Positions 48,801 through 59,447 are shown, counted from the first letter of the stretch. The stretch is DNA of 64,000 bases from Sphingomonas sp. (GCF_017304615.1 NZ_JAFKLZ010000001.1:868001-932000); one strand, 5' to 3'. Notes: a model not told the origin generated them from the sequence alone. Numbers and translations are program-made.

Positions 48801-49317
48801 GTTGATCCACGCGCTGTTCGAGCGCTTGCCCGCCGTCGCACCTGATGTTCGCGCAGCAGCCGCCGACAAATGGCTGGCGAATGTCGGCGCGGTGGGCGAT
48901 CCCGCGATCCGCAAGGACATCGCCGCGATCGTCTGCGACGTCATCGCCGATCCCGAACATGCGGCCTTGTTCGGCCCCGATTCGCTTGGCGAAGCGCCGA
49001 TCTCGGCAGTAGTTCCCGGCGGCCATGTCATCGCCGGGACGGTCGATCGCTTGCTGGTCGAACCCCACCGCGTCCGCATGGTCGATTTCAAAACCGGCCG
49101 CCGAGTGCCGCTCTCGCTCGACGAACTCCCCGATTTCCACTTGCGCCAGATGGCCGCTTATGCCGAGGCGCTGCGCGTGATTTTTCCCGGCCGCGCGATC
49201 GAGGCGGCGTTGCTCTACACCGCCGCGCCGCGTCTGTTCGACTTGCCCGCAGACCTGCTTGATCGCCACAAGCCCGGCTTGGCCGTGACGGAGCAAAGCT
49301 TGGCGCAAGGTCGTTGA
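45886..49317 (+). CDS. addA: double-strand break repair helicase-nuclease AddA
   Basis: UvrD-type helicase and RecB-type nuclease subunit, 1143 residues. Motifs in order: ASAGTGKTQVLAARVYRLLL (Walker A), LCLTFTKAGAAEMAGRI, TIHGFCQ, LIDEAQDTNANQWAIV (Walker B), HKQAIFGFQG, MTAHAAKGLQAPLVI, YVAATRAEERL, and the nuclease MVDFKTGRR near the C-terminus. ATG 45886; GTG 45892 is an alternative. trxA follows 48 bases later. Confidence 0.95.
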   Translation: MAVSKPAGNLPPLVAEQKRASDPRAHVWLAASAGTGKTQVLAARVYRLLLGGTDPGAILCLTFTKAGAAEMAGRINARLAAWVRMKDEALFADLRALGEEGGPKQQALARTLFAKVLDAPGGGIRIQTIHGFCQSLLAAFPVEAGLVPGFRPLEGREEAQLAHEALAGMLVDAERDGRAGPTTAIGALSKALGEGGAEAFLHACAKAPDALAALPRGEGVQPYIRRALDLPPCDVEEVIAEGCAAIDEEGLRVLHDFNLAWGTKGGLERAGLIRDWLELPSAERVAGLETLHRVWAKADGDIRSFAKGQAPQDPDYPLTATAFYDECAALLALRTRAAYADLLAQGLSVGRDYAEAYRTAKRRAGAVDFDDLIRATADLLGQPGMGDWVRYKLDQATDHVLIDEAQDTNANQWAIVRSIVDDFFAGSGAKDRKVRTLFTVGDHKQAIFGFQGTDPAFFNAAEHLFRGLADVASDLPEFEPIPFERLSLTASFRSTRTVLEFIDAAIGALPGDGMGAIDLELHASEVRGPGQVNLWSPTLAELGDDDGEEGWVADAVRAHATRIARQVKAWIDDGVMLESKGRPLRPEDVMILVKRRGELASLIVARLYAEGVPVAGVDRLRLTAPLAVQDLLAAIRFVLQPRDDLSLASLLVSPLIGWSQDELMHAAMKRRGGLWQHLQATQPAERLDSLNAMLRRADFTTPYVFLEELLTGPLDGRRKLLRRLGQEARDPIDELLNAALEFERVAIPSLQRFLDWFDRGDVEIKREMEEARGAVRVMTAHAAKGLQAPLVILADATADPESGPRSTMSWDVEGAKLPIFRPRKDQQSGPLAEAIEAADRRELAEHWRLFYVAATRAEERLEIAGALGPRAKGVPSENSWYTVADTALVSLGAGESAAARRSFTGTEPQPPVAASPKVETVATRTDLPAWAREPAPIESRPPRPLAPSSIGEDDVPDPPPTPAMRAAAERGRLIHALFERLPAVAPDVRAAAADKWLANVGAVGDPAIRKDIAAIVCDVIADPEHAALFGPDSLGEAPISAVVPGGHVIAGTVDRLLVEPHRVRMVDFKTGRRVPLSLDELPDFHLRQMAAYAEALRVIFPGRAIEAALLYTAAPRLFDLPADLLDRHKPGLAVTEQSLAQGR

Positions 49318-49365
49318 GCAAGCCGCGCACCGATACTACATTCGGTGGCGAAGGAGATTCCCCCT

Positions 49366-49689
49366 ATGGGTACCGTGGCGATTACCGACGACAGCTTTCA
49401 GAACGATGTGCTCAATGCCGACAAGCCGGTGCTGGTCGATTTCTGGGCCGAATGGTGCGGCCCATGCAAGATGATCGGCCCGAGCCTGGAGGAAATCGCC
49501 GACGAAATGGGCGATCAGGTGACGATCGCCAAGCTCAACATCGACGATTATCCCGATGCGCCCGCCAAATACGGCGTGCGCGGCATCCCGACGATGATCC
49601 TGTTCAAGGACGGCGCGCCCGCCGCGACCAAGGTCGGCGCCGAGCCCAAAGGTCGGATCAAGGCATGGCTCGAGGGCGAGCTGGCCTGA
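49366..49689 (+). CDS. trxA: thioredoxin TrxA
   Basis: General protein disulfide reductant, 107 residues. Active site WCGPC at residues 30-34 inside [17 protein letters not shown], with cis-Pro loop [21 protein letters not shown] at 49351-49357 sits eight bases before ATG 49366, which selects this start over the upstream in-frame one at 49345. Confidence 0.96.
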   Translation: MGTVAITDDSFQNDVLNADKPVLVDFWAEWCGPCKMIGPSLEEIADEMGDQVTIAKLNIDDYPDAPAKYGVRGIPTMILFKDGAPAATKVGAEPKGRIKAWLEGELA

Positions 49690-49736
49690 ACTGATCGGGG
49701 GTTGCGGCGCACGGGGCAGTGGCTCATCGTGCGCCG

Positions 49737-50414
49737 ATGACCTCGAACTTGCCCAGATATTCGTTGCTGTTCGCCGCCGCATTGATCGCGGGGGCGAGTT
49801 TCTGGATCGGCGACAAGCAGATCGCGCATGGCGCGGCGGCCATTGCCTGGAAGGGTAGCGGGGTCGCGTTGCTCGCCTTGTGGGCCGCGCTGAACGCGCG
49901 CAGCCGCGACGGATGGCAGATCGCACTGGTGCTGGCGCTGGGCGCGATCGGCGACGTGCTGCTCGAACTCAGCAGGGACGCGGGGGCGGCGGCGTTTCTT
50001 GCGGGGCACATTGTAGCGGCCGCACTCTATTGGCGGCACCGGCGTACAGTGCAGTCGGCCAGCCAGACCACGCTGGCCGTTCTGCTACTCATGGGCACCC
50101 CTTTCATCGCTTTCCTATTGCCTGCCGACCGCGCCGCCGCGCCCTTGTTCGCGATCTATGCCCTTGGCCTCGGCGCGATGGCGGGGAGCGCCTGGGCGAG
50201 CAGTTTTCCGCGTTACCGGGTCGGGCTCGGCGCAGCGATGTTCGCCGCGTCCGACTTGCTGATCTTCGCGAAACTGGGTCCGCTCGCCACGTCGCCGCTA
50301 CCCGGCTGGCTGATCTGGCCGCTCTATTTCGCCGGTCAGGCGCTGATAGCCTGGGGTGCGGTCACGACAATATTACGCTGGAAAGCCGATGACGATCTTC
50401 ACCATCGGTTATGA
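49737..50414 (+). CDS. YhhN-family membrane protein (lysoplasmalogenase-like)
   Basis: A 225-residue integral membrane protein with about eight hydrophobic segments (LLFAAALIAGASFWIG, ALVLALGAIGDVLLEL, FLAGHIVAAALYW, AMFAASDLLIFAKLG, WPLYFAGQALIAWG). The G(D)xxLxL and (F)xxxH pattern with a late SDLLIF Asp fits the YhhN/TMEM86 family, which hydrolyse lysoplasmalogens in animals; the bacterial role is less clear. ATG 49737 is chosen; GTG 49719 is possible. The 3' end overlaps the next gene by 26 bases. Confidence 0.82.
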   Translation: MTSNLPRYSLLFAAALIAGASFWIGDKQIAHGAAAIAWKGSGVALLALWAALNARSRDGWQIALVLALGAIGDVLLELSRDAGAAAFLAGHIVAAALYWRHRRTVQSASQTTLAVLLLMGTPFIAFLLPADRAAAPLFAIYALGLGAMAGSAWASSFPRYRVGLGAAMFAASDLLIFAKLGPLATSPLPGWLIWPLYFAGQALIAWGAVTTILRWKADDDLHHRL

Positions 50415-50820
50415 AGGCGCGACGATGGAGGCGTTCCTTGCCGCGTTGCAGGCGGCGGGGGTCGAACAGGTGATCGACGTCCGCGCCGTGCCATTGTCGC
50501 GCAAGCCGGGCTTTTCGAAGAATGGCCTCGCTGCGACGCTGAAAGATGCCGGGATCGGCTATGTCCATCTGAAGGCGCTCGGCACGCCCAAGCCGGGGCG
50601 CGACGCGGCGAAGAAGGGCGACTGGCGGACGATGGAGCGTATCTACGCGAGCCAGCTCGAACTCCCCGAAGCACAAGCGGAGGCGGCGCAGATGCGCGCG
50701 CTCGCAGCCGAGAAACGGTCGGCGGTGCTTTGCTTCGAACGCGACCCCCATCAGTGCCACCGCACGATGCTGTTGCGCGAAGAAGGCGAGGGCGTGGAGG
50801 TCGTCGACCTTATCCCGTAA
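50389..50820 (+). CDS. DUF488 family protein
   Basis: A 143-residue protein of the DUF488 family. It has TIFTIGYEGATMEAFLAAL, VIDVRAVPLSRKPGFSKNGL, the conserved LKALGTPK and LCFERDPHQCHRTMLLRE with Cys/His. The function of the family is unknown. The frame overlaps the YhhN gene at its start (coupled) and the convergent DUF952 gene by 11 bases at its end. Confidence 0.9.
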   Translation: MTIFTIGYEGATMEAFLAALQAAGVEQVIDVRAVPLSRKPGFSKNGLAATLKDAGIGYVHLKALGTPKPGRDAAKKGDWRTMERIYASQLELPEAQAEAAQMRALAAEKRSAVLCFERDPHQCHRTMLLREEGEGVEVVDLIP

Positions 50821-51156
50821 CAGGCAGCTTCACCGCACCGTCGTCGCTGCGTTCGAGCGGCCCATAGGCAAGCACCGTGTCGAGCGGCATCGCGCCGTAG
50901 ATGTGCGGGAACAGCGCACCGCCGCGCGATACTTCCCATTTCAGGGTTTCGCCGAACGCGGTCAGGTCGATCGCCGCGACCCACAGGTCGGTTTGCCCGG
51001 CGAAATGCTTGTCGACCGTCTCGGTAAGTTGATCCGCGGTCGACAGGTGGATGTAACCGTCCGCCAGATCGACCGGCGCGCCTTCGAACACATCCGCCTC
51101 CAGCGCGCGCATCTGTTCGGCGGTCAGCACCTTGTAGGCGGTGGTGGGGCGGTCGC

Positions 51157-51160
<4 letters not shown>
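50810..51160 (-). CDS. DUF952 family protein
   Basis: A 116-residue protein: TAYKVLTAEQMRALEADVFE, GYIHLSTADQLTETVDKHF and FPHIYGAMPLDTVLAYGPLE are typical of DUF952, small cytoplasmic proteins of unknown function related to the TOPRIM-independent 2'-phosphotransferase-like fold group. ATG 51160 overlaps the gyrA stop by ATGA, so it is expressed from the gyrA message. Confidence 0.88.
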
Positions 51161-53871
<2,711 letters not shown>

Positions 53872-54107
53872 ATCTCTGTGCTTTCAGGTGACGTTGCAGT
53901 TCAATGACGATCTTAGCCGCTCGGGCGGCGGATGTCACGCGTACGCGCGCCCGCGCGCGGGGGACGACTGACGCACGTTCGCAATCACCCCATTCAATCC
54001 GCGTTCAGCCCCAGAACCCCAATTGCACGGCCGACGCGCCTTGAACGTGCCGCTTGCGCTTACTAGAGCGGTGCAGAAGGGCCGGGGCGCCCATGAGGAG
54101 AGTTTCG

Positions 54108-55388
54108 ATGAAGAGGATTTCGACCGCTGTGCTGACCACGATGCTGGTCACCGGCGCGGCCGGCGTGACGATGGCGACGCCAGTTTTCGCCAAAAAGAAG
54201 GAAGAACCGGCCAAGGGCCCGGCCTACACGCAGGCAGTTGCGATCGCTGCACAGAAGGCGAAGGCCGCGTTTGCCGCGAAGGATATGGCTGCGGCCGAAG
54301 CAGCGACCGTGGAGGCGGAAGGTGCCGCCAAGACCGACGACGACCGGTATCTGGCGACGTTCCTGCGCTATGCGCTCGTGTCTCAGAAGATTGCCGATGC
54401 CTCGACCGGCACCAATGGGGCGTTTGACCCGACCCCGATGATCGCTCCGCTCGATTCGCTGATCGCTAATCCAGCGACGCCGGCCGATCTGCGCCCCCAG
54501 TTCGAATATAGCCGCGCGACTATCGCCTATGACCAGAAGAACTGGGCGCTCGCGACGCAATTGTTCACAGCGGCGCAGACGCACGGATCGACGCAGCAGA
54601 ATCTGCCGCTCTACCTTGCGAAGGCTAAGATCCAGGGCGGCAATGCGGCGGGCGGCATGGCCGATCTCGATGCGCTCTATGCGAGCGGAAAGCCGCAGAC
54701 CGAAGATCTCTTTAAATACGCGATCAACACGTCGTATCAGGCAGGGCTACGCGCTGACACACTGAAATGGATACAGCGCTGGGTAACGGCCTATCCAACC
54801 GAAAAGACTTGGCGGGACGCGATCGGTTTCTACGCTTTGAGCGCAAAGCCGATGGCTAAGCTCGACAAGCGGCAGCGCGTCGATTTGTTCCGTCTGATGC
54901 GCCAGACCAAGTCGCTCGCCGACCAGGCCTATTACGAGGAATATGCCCAGAGCGCCGGTGATATCGGCCTGCCCGATGAAGCCAAGGCGGTGATCGACGA
55001 AGGCAAGGCGAACGGGCGGATTCCGGCCGTTCCGAGTTCGGCGATCAAGGGGCTGGCGACCGACGCGGCGGCGCAGATAGCGGCGGAAGGGTCGTTCGAT
55101 TCGCTCGAGAAGAAGGCTGCGGCGGCCCCGACCGGACCGCTGTCCGCTCAGACCGGCGATGCCTATTTCGGTCGCGGAAATTACGCCAAAGCGATCGCAC
55201 TGTATAAGCAGGCGCTGTCGAAGGGGGGGGTGAATACGGACGAGGTGAACACGCACCTTGGCATGGCGTTGGCGATTTCGGGCGACAAGGAAGGGGCGAA
55301 GGCTGCTTTCACCGCAGTAACGGGCGCGCCGCGCAACGAGATCGCCGCGTTCTGGATGATCTGGCTCGACCATCCGCCGACGAGCTGA
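54108..55388 (+). CDS. exported TPR-repeat protein
   Basis: A 426-residue protein with a signal peptide (MKRISTAVLTTMLVTGAAGVTMATPVFA) followed by helical TPR-like repeats, clearest at YFGRGNYAKAIALYKQALSK and NTHLGMALAISGDKEGAKAA. The middle (AYDQKNWALATQLFTAAQTH, DTLKWIQRWVTAYPTEKTW) fits degenerate repeats. GAGGAGA lies before ATG 54108. Likely a periplasmic scaffold; partner unknown. A strong terminator follows. Confidence 0.8.
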   Translation: MKRISTAVLTTMLVTGAAGVTMATPVFAKKKEEPAKGPAYTQAVAIAAQKAKAAFAAKDMAAAEAATVEAEGAAKTDDDRYLATFLRYALVSQKIADASTGTNGAFDPTPMIAPLDSLIANPATPADLRPQFEYSRATIAYDQKNWALATQLFTAAQTHGSTQQNLPLYLAKAKIQGGNAAGGMADLDALYASGKPQTEDLFKYAINTSYQAGLRADTLKWIQRWVTAYPTEKTWRDAIGFYALSAKPMAKLDKRQRVDLFRLMRQTKSLADQAYYEEYAQSAGDIGLPDEAKAVIDEGKANGRIPAVPSSAIKGLATDAAAQIAAEGSFDSLEKKAAAAPTGPLSAQTGDAYFGRGNYAKAIALYKQALSKGGVNTDEVNTHLGMALAISGDKEGAKAAFTAVTGAPRNEIAAFWMIWLDHPPTS

Positions 55389-55410
55389 TTCGTCCGGCTG
55401 GGTCCGAAAC

Positions 55411-55440
55411 GGGGCGGTCAGCGATGGCCGCCCCTTTTTT
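55411..55440. terminator. rho-independent terminator, overlapping the Lrp gene stop
   Basis: GGGGCGG and CCGCCCC arms extended by two inner pairs, loop of about six bases, then six T. It ends the TPR gene on the plus strand. The last T is the first base of the complement of the convergent Lrp gene stop codon. Confidence 0.85.
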
Positions 55441-55907
55441 CATTCGTCGCCGACCGGGATACCCGGCTGATGTTTCGACGTGCGAATCGTCAGCGACGTC
55501 TTGACGCTGGCGACGTTGGGAGCGGGGGTCAGGTGAGTCGTCAATATGTCCTGGAACGCCCGCAAGTCGCTGGCGACGATCTTCAGGATGAAGTCGATCT
55601 CACCGTTGAGCATGTGGCATTCGCGGATTTCGGGAATGGTCGCGACATGCGCCTCGAACGCGGCGAGGTCGCGTTCGGCCTGGCTCCTGAGGCTGACCAT
55701 CGCGAACACGGTGATGGGATAGCCGAGCGTCGCCGCGTCGAGTTCGGCGTGATAGCCCTTGATCGCGCCGGTTTCTTCCAGCGCCCGGACTCGGCGCAGG
55801 CAGGGCGGCGCGGTCAACCCGACGCGGTCGGCGAGGTCCACATTGGTCATGCGGCCATCGTCCTGGAGCAAGGCCAGAATCTGCCGGTCAATGCGGTCCA
55901 ATGCCAT
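55440..55907 (-). CDS. Lrp/AsnC-family transcriptional regulator
   Basis: A 155-residue regulator: N-terminal HTH (ALDRIDRQILALLQDDGRMT, NVDLADRVGLTAPPCLRRVR) and a C-terminal RAM domain (GYPITVFAMVSLRSQAERDL, VATIPEIRECHMLNGEIDFIL). It binds an amino acid or similar ligand. GGAGAG precedes ATG 55907; a longer frame upstream is unlikely. Convergent with the TPR gene across a shared terminator. Confidence 0.93.
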   Translation of the reverse strand: MALDRIDRQILALLQDDGRMTNVDLADRVGLTAPPCLRRVRALEETGAIKGYHAELDAATLGYPITVFAMVSLRSQAERDLAAFEAHVATIPEIRECHMLNGEIDFILKIVASDLRAFQDILTTHLTPAPNVASVKTSLTIRTSKHQPGIPVGDE

Positions 55908-55961
55908 TCGCTTTCTCTCCGGTATTTTTCGGCGCACAGAGCCTTGCTCAAGCATAATAAA

Positions 55962-55979
55962 ATTGCGGGCCGACGCAAT
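55962..55979. promoter_or_regulatory. inverted repeat ATTGCG-N6-CGCAAT
   Basis: A perfect six-base inverted repeat, 55-72 bases before the Lrp-type gene and in the divergent region shared with the sensor kinase. Placement fits an operator, possibly for Lrp autoregulation; no binding evidence. Confidence 0.3.
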
Positions 55980-56033
55980 CGTCCCACATTGCGACGCGCC
56001 AAAATGAACCGTTTAAACTGCGGCCCGACGAGG

Positions 56034-56048
56034 TTAAGCAATCGTTAC
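56034..56048. promoter_or_regulatory. candidate CtrA-like site (TTAA-N7-TTAC)
   Basis: TTAA at 56034 and TTAC at 56045 are spaced seven bases apart, a seven-of-eight match to the CtrA consensus. It ends 37 bases before the sensor-kinase start. Read by eye, unscored. Confidence 0.35.
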
Positions 56049-56085
56049 GGTGCCGCACGAATAGCGGGCCGGAAGGTGGGGGTCC

Positions 56086-57720
56086 TTGCGCTTCGACGAT
56101 AGCCTCGGCACGGTTCTGGGCGCGGACATTGCGACGCCGTTCGGCGCGCAATCGGCGTGGCGTCAGCTGACCGACCTGATCGGGCGCGGCCGAGCCGACG
56201 CGACGCCCGATGCATTGGCGCGACTGCGGGCGATCCGTGCTCAGGTACCCGCGACGGTGCGCGCCGCCAGCGCCCGCAACCTGGTCTTCGCCGAGCCGCC
56301 CGCCGCATTGGTGCGCCTGTTCGGCGAGGACGAGCCGTCGATCGCCGCGCCGGTGCTGTCGACGGCGCGACTCGATTCCGACGATTGGCTCGCGATCATT
56401 CCCGACCTGCCCCCCGCGTCGCGATCGTTGCTTCGCCACCGCCGCGACATGCCGGCGCAGGTGGTCCGCGCGCTCGCAAGCTACGGCGCGGCCGATTTCG
56501 CCTTGCCGCAGCCCGATGAACAGCGAGTCGCGATCGAAATCGACGAACCCGCGGCCGTCGTGCCCTTGCCGGCGAACGACGCCGCGCCGCTCGATCCGAC
56601 GGGGCCGTTCGCCATTGCCGAACTGGTTGCGCGACTCGACGCCTATCAGCGCGATCATGGCGATCTCAACCGGCCGCCGCGACCGATCGCCGAAAGTCCA
56701 TCGGCGGCGACCGATCGTTTCCGCTTCGAAACCGATGCCGCCGGTACGATTCGCTGGGTTGAAGGAGTACCCCGTGAGCCGTTGATCGGCGTGCGATTGG
56801 GTGCAGGGCCGATCCAGGTCGATGGCGTCGTCAGTGGCGCGTTCCGCCGCCGCGCGGCCTTCACCGACGCGCGTCTGGTGATTGCGGGGCAGTCGATCGT
56901 GTCGGGGGACTGGCAAATCTCGGCTACGCCGGCGTTCGATCGCGCCAATGGCCGGTTCGTCGGGTATCGTGGAGTCGCGCGCCGCCCGCGCGCTGACGAG
57001 CGGGCGGAGCCGATCCGGCGCGGACAAGCCACGGCCGAGGCGTTCCGTGCGCTGGTCCACGAGCTTCGCACGCCGACCAACGCCATTTCCGGCTTTGCCG
57101 AAATGATCGAGGCGCAAGTGCTCGGCCCCGCACCGGAGCCCTATCGCGAACGCGCGGCGGCGATCCGCAACAGCACGCGCGAACTGCTCGACGCGATCGA
57201 CGATGTCGACACCGCGGCGCGACTCGACCAGCAAGCGCTGGTGTTGCGGCCCGGCACGGTTGCGATCGCGCCGTTGCTGTCGCGCGCCGCCGCCGACCTT
57301 GAACCGTTGATGCGGCTGCGCGGCGCCGTGGTCGAGGTCGATCGCGGGCCGCCCGGTCTTGGCATTCTGGGTGATGAGATGGCGGTCTCCCGCATCGTCA
57401 GTCGCTTGTTGGGCCTTGCCGTGTCGGCCAGCGCCCCCGGTGAGCGGCTGGTCGTCGTGGCGGGGCAGGAAGGCGAGATGGCGGCGCTCGCGATCGATCG
57501 TCCGCGTGCTTTCTCAGCGCTTCCCGGTGAGGCGCTGTTCGCGCTCGACAGCGAGGATCAGGGCGAAGGAGCCGCTTTGCTCGGCGCCGGTTTTGCGCTC
57601 AGGCTGGCGCGGAGGCTCGCCGTCGAGCTGGGCGGCGGGCTGACGATCGGTGAGGATCGCTTGACTTTGCGCCTGCCCGCGGCGTTGGATCACGACGTGG
57701 GGCAGCTTTCCTCCAAGTAA
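56086..57720 (+). CDS. sensor histidine kinase with degenerate ATPase domain
   Basis: A 544-residue protein without an obvious membrane helix. Residues 1-200 have no recognised domain; a PAS-like segment (FRFETDAAGTIRWVEGVPRE) follows. The HisKA box is intact, ALVHELRTPTNAISGF with His325. The C-terminal HATPase is poor: the N-box Asn is missing (SRLLGLAVSAS), the DxGxG motif is replaced by AIDRPRAF, and only a G2-like GAGFALRLARRLAVELGG remains. It may not bind ATP normally and could act as a phosphotransfer or pseudokinase. TTG 56086 follows GGAAGGTGGGGG. The polysaccharide deacetylase gene starts one base after its stop. Confidence 0.8.
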   Translation: MRFDDSLGTVLGADIATPFGAQSAWRQLTDLIGRGRADATPDALARLRAIRAQVPATVRAASARNLVFAEPPAALVRLFGEDEPSIAAPVLSTARLDSDDWLAIIPDLPPASRSLLRHRRDMPAQVVRALASYGAADFALPQPDEQRVAIEIDEPAAVVPLPANDAAPLDPTGPFAIAELVARLDAYQRDHGDLNRPPRPIAESPSAATDRFRFETDAAGTIRWVEGVPREPLIGVRLGAGPIQVDGVVSGAFRRRAAFTDARLVIAGQSIVSGDWQISATPAFDRANGRFVGYRGVARRPRADERAEPIRRGQATAEAFRALVHELRTPTNAISGFAEMIEAQVLGPAPEPYRERAAAIRNSTRELLDAIDDVDTAARLDQQALVLRPGTVAIAPLLSRAAADLEPLMRLRGAVVEVDRGPPGLGILGDEMAVSRIVSRLLGLAVSASAPGERLVVVAGQEGEMAALAIDRPRAFSALPGEALFALDSEDQGEGAALLGAGFALRLARRLAVELGGGLTIGEDRLTLRLPAALDHDVGQLSSK

Positions 57721-57721
57721 C

Positions 57722-58741
57722 GTGACGGGCGAGTCCCCTTCGGCGCCGGGCTTTCGCCCGCATGCGCCCGCATCCGCGGATCTGATCGACTGGCCCGACG
57801 CGTTCGGCACGCGTTTCGTCGTGCTGGTCGATGTCGAGGAGGAGTTCGACTGGTCCCGGCCGTTGTCGCGCGACAACCGCTCCGTCGGCGCGACCGCCGC
57901 GCTGCCCGGTGCGCATGCCCGATTCGGCGCGGCTGGCGTTCAGCTGGCGATGATGGTGGATCATCCGGTCGCGACCGACCAGGCTGCGATCGACCGGATC
58001 GGCCCGTTGTTGACGGGCGGAAGTATGGTTGGAGCGCAGCTCCATCCCTGGGTCACGCCGCCGTTCGACGAAGCGCTGACGCCGCGCAACAGCTTTGCGG
58101 GCAATCTGCCGCTTGGCCTGGAAGCGGCCAAGATCGACCAGTTGACCGAGGCGATTGTCGCGGCGTTCGGGAGCCGCCCGGTCGCGTACCGCGCCGGTCG
58201 CTACGGAATCGGGCCGGCGACGTTCGATGTCCTTGCCGATCGCGGCTATCGCCTCGATTGCTCGATGCGTCCGGGGTTCGACTATAGCGCAGAAGGCGGT
58301 CCTGATTTCGGCGCGATCGGTAATCACGCGTTCCGGGCTGGGCAACTGATCGCGTTGCCGTCGACCACCGTCTTCACCGGAATGGTGCGACGGGGTGGCC
58401 TCGGACTCTACCGCTCGAGCGGCCACGTGCCCAAGGGTCGCGCCCTGCTGGCGCGCACAGGCTTGCTCGAGCGCATTCCGCTGACGCCCGAAGGCATCCC
58501 AGCCGCTGCGGCGCTGGAGGCTGTGCGCGTTGCGGTGGGCGAGGGGGTGAGGGTGCTCAGCTTCGCGTTCCACTCACCGTCACTGGCGCCGGGGCACACG
58601 CCCTATGTTCGTGACGAGGCCGACCTCGCCGCTTTCTGGCGCTGGTGGGATCGGGTGCTGGCCGAACTCGACCGGCTGGGCGTGCGGCCGTGCGGGCTGG
58701 CGGAGTTGATCGACGCGGCTGGTGGGCCCGGCAGGACTTGA
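57722..58741 (+). CDS. polysaccharide deacetylase-family protein
   Basis: A 339-residue CE4/NodB-fold protein: VVLVDVEEEFDW (metal-type Asp and acidic region), MVDHPVAT with a His, GAQLHPWVTPPF with the His-Pro metal motif, YRAGRYGIG, and FAFHSPSLAPGHTPYV near the end. It probably deacetylates an N-acetylated exopolysaccharide or peptidoglycan. GTG 57722 starts one base after the kinase stop. Its last 22 bases are the complement of the 3' end of a tRNA-Ile gene. Confidence 0.85.
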   Translation: MTGESPSAPGFRPHAPASADLIDWPDAFGTRFVVLVDVEEEFDWSRPLSRDNRSVGATAALPGAHARFGAAGVQLAMMVDHPVATDQAAIDRIGPLLTGGSMVGAQLHPWVTPPFDEALTPRNSFAGNLPLGLEAAKIDQLTEAIVAAFGSRPVAYRAGRYGIGPATFDVLADRGYRLDCSMRPGFDYSAEGGPDFGAIGNHAFRAGQLIALPSTTVFTGMVRRGGLGLYRSSGHVPKGRALLARTGLLERIPLTPEGIPAAAALEAVRVAVGEGVRVLSFAFHSPSLAPGHTPYVRDEADLAAFWRWWDRVLAELDRLGVRPCGLAELIDAAGGPGRT

Positions 58742-58796
58742 ACCCGCAACCTAGCCGTTATGAGCGGCCAGCTCTAACCAATTGAGCTACAGGCCC
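58720..58796 (-). tRNA. tRNA-Ile2 (anticodon CAT, lysidine-modified)
   Basis: A 77-base cloverleaf with encoded CCA. Acceptor GGGCCTG pairs with CGGGCCC, anticodon loop CTCATAA, T arm GCGGG/CCTGC. CAT could be elongator Met, but consecutive C4-G69 and C5-G68 acceptor pairs are the TilS identity elements described for tRNA-Ile2, so Ile (AUA decoding) is preferred. Confidence 0.9.
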
Positions 58797-58813
58797 CACC
58801 CGCCGCGCGCACG

Positions 58814-58833
58814 AGAATAGCGTGAGCTATTTT
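58814..58833 (+). terminator. weak hairpin with short T-run
   Basis: AATAGC and GCTATT arms around GTGA, extended by G-T and A-T pairs into a four-T run, downstream of the deacetylase and between the two divergent tRNA genes. A possible weak terminator on the plus strand. Confidence 0.3.
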
Positions 58834-58967
58834 CGAGACGCGCAAGGACGGCCAGCGCAGCGCCGCTGCGGCTGACGGCGCGGCTTTGCCGCGACGGATA
58901 TCGAAACGCAAGTTTTCGGCGAGCCGCTTGCTATTGCCGGCCGAGCGCGGCAAAGCCCGCCCCGCGT

Positions 58968-59045
<78 letters not shown>

Positions 59046-59112
59046 CCCGCCTTTCGTCGCACGGCGAGCGTCCCCACAAATGGAAACGCCCGGTGCAATT
59101 TCAGATGGACGC

Positions 59113-59367
59113 TTACTTCTTCTTCGCCGCTTCAGCCTCGGCGCGAATGCTGTCGACGCTGCTGTTGTAGGTTACGGTCGCGGTGTTGGTCGCGTTGACG
59201 GCTGCGGCGTTGGCCGCCACGTCCGCTTCGTTGTCGAGCGCGGCGGCCTGATTGGACAGGTCGGTTTCCACCGCATTGGCGGCATTGTCCGTTGTCGGCG
59301 CGGGCTTGCTGCAAGCAGCGAGAGTTATCAGGCCGGCGGCGGCGATGGCGAAAGCGAACTTCTTCAT
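59113..59367 (-). CDS. small Ala/Asn-rich lipoprotein
   Basis: An 84-residue lipoprotein: signal MKKFAFAIAAAGLITLAAC with lipobox LAAC, then a Pro/Thr spacer and an Ala/Asn/Asp-rich helical part (NQAAALDNEADVAANAAAVN) ending in AEAEAAKKK. GGGAG precedes ATG 59367. Such small lipoproteins are common in sphingomonads; function unknown. Confidence 0.8.
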   Translation of the reverse strand: MKKFAFAIAAAGLITLAACSKPAPTTDNAANAVETDLSNQAAALDNEADVAANAAAVNATNTATVTYNSSVDSIRAEAEAAKKK

Positions 59368-59447
59368 ACTATGCTCCCGTTGGAAACCAGGGTGCAGGGA
59401 TTAGCCGCCCCGCGGTCGGGGTCAACTCCGATCAAGCGCAACCGCGC

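Noticed and set aside
47842-49308. 488-residue open frame antisense to addA
   Set aside because: No domains, low-complexity Arg-rich composition, overlaps a gene with complete helicase motifs.
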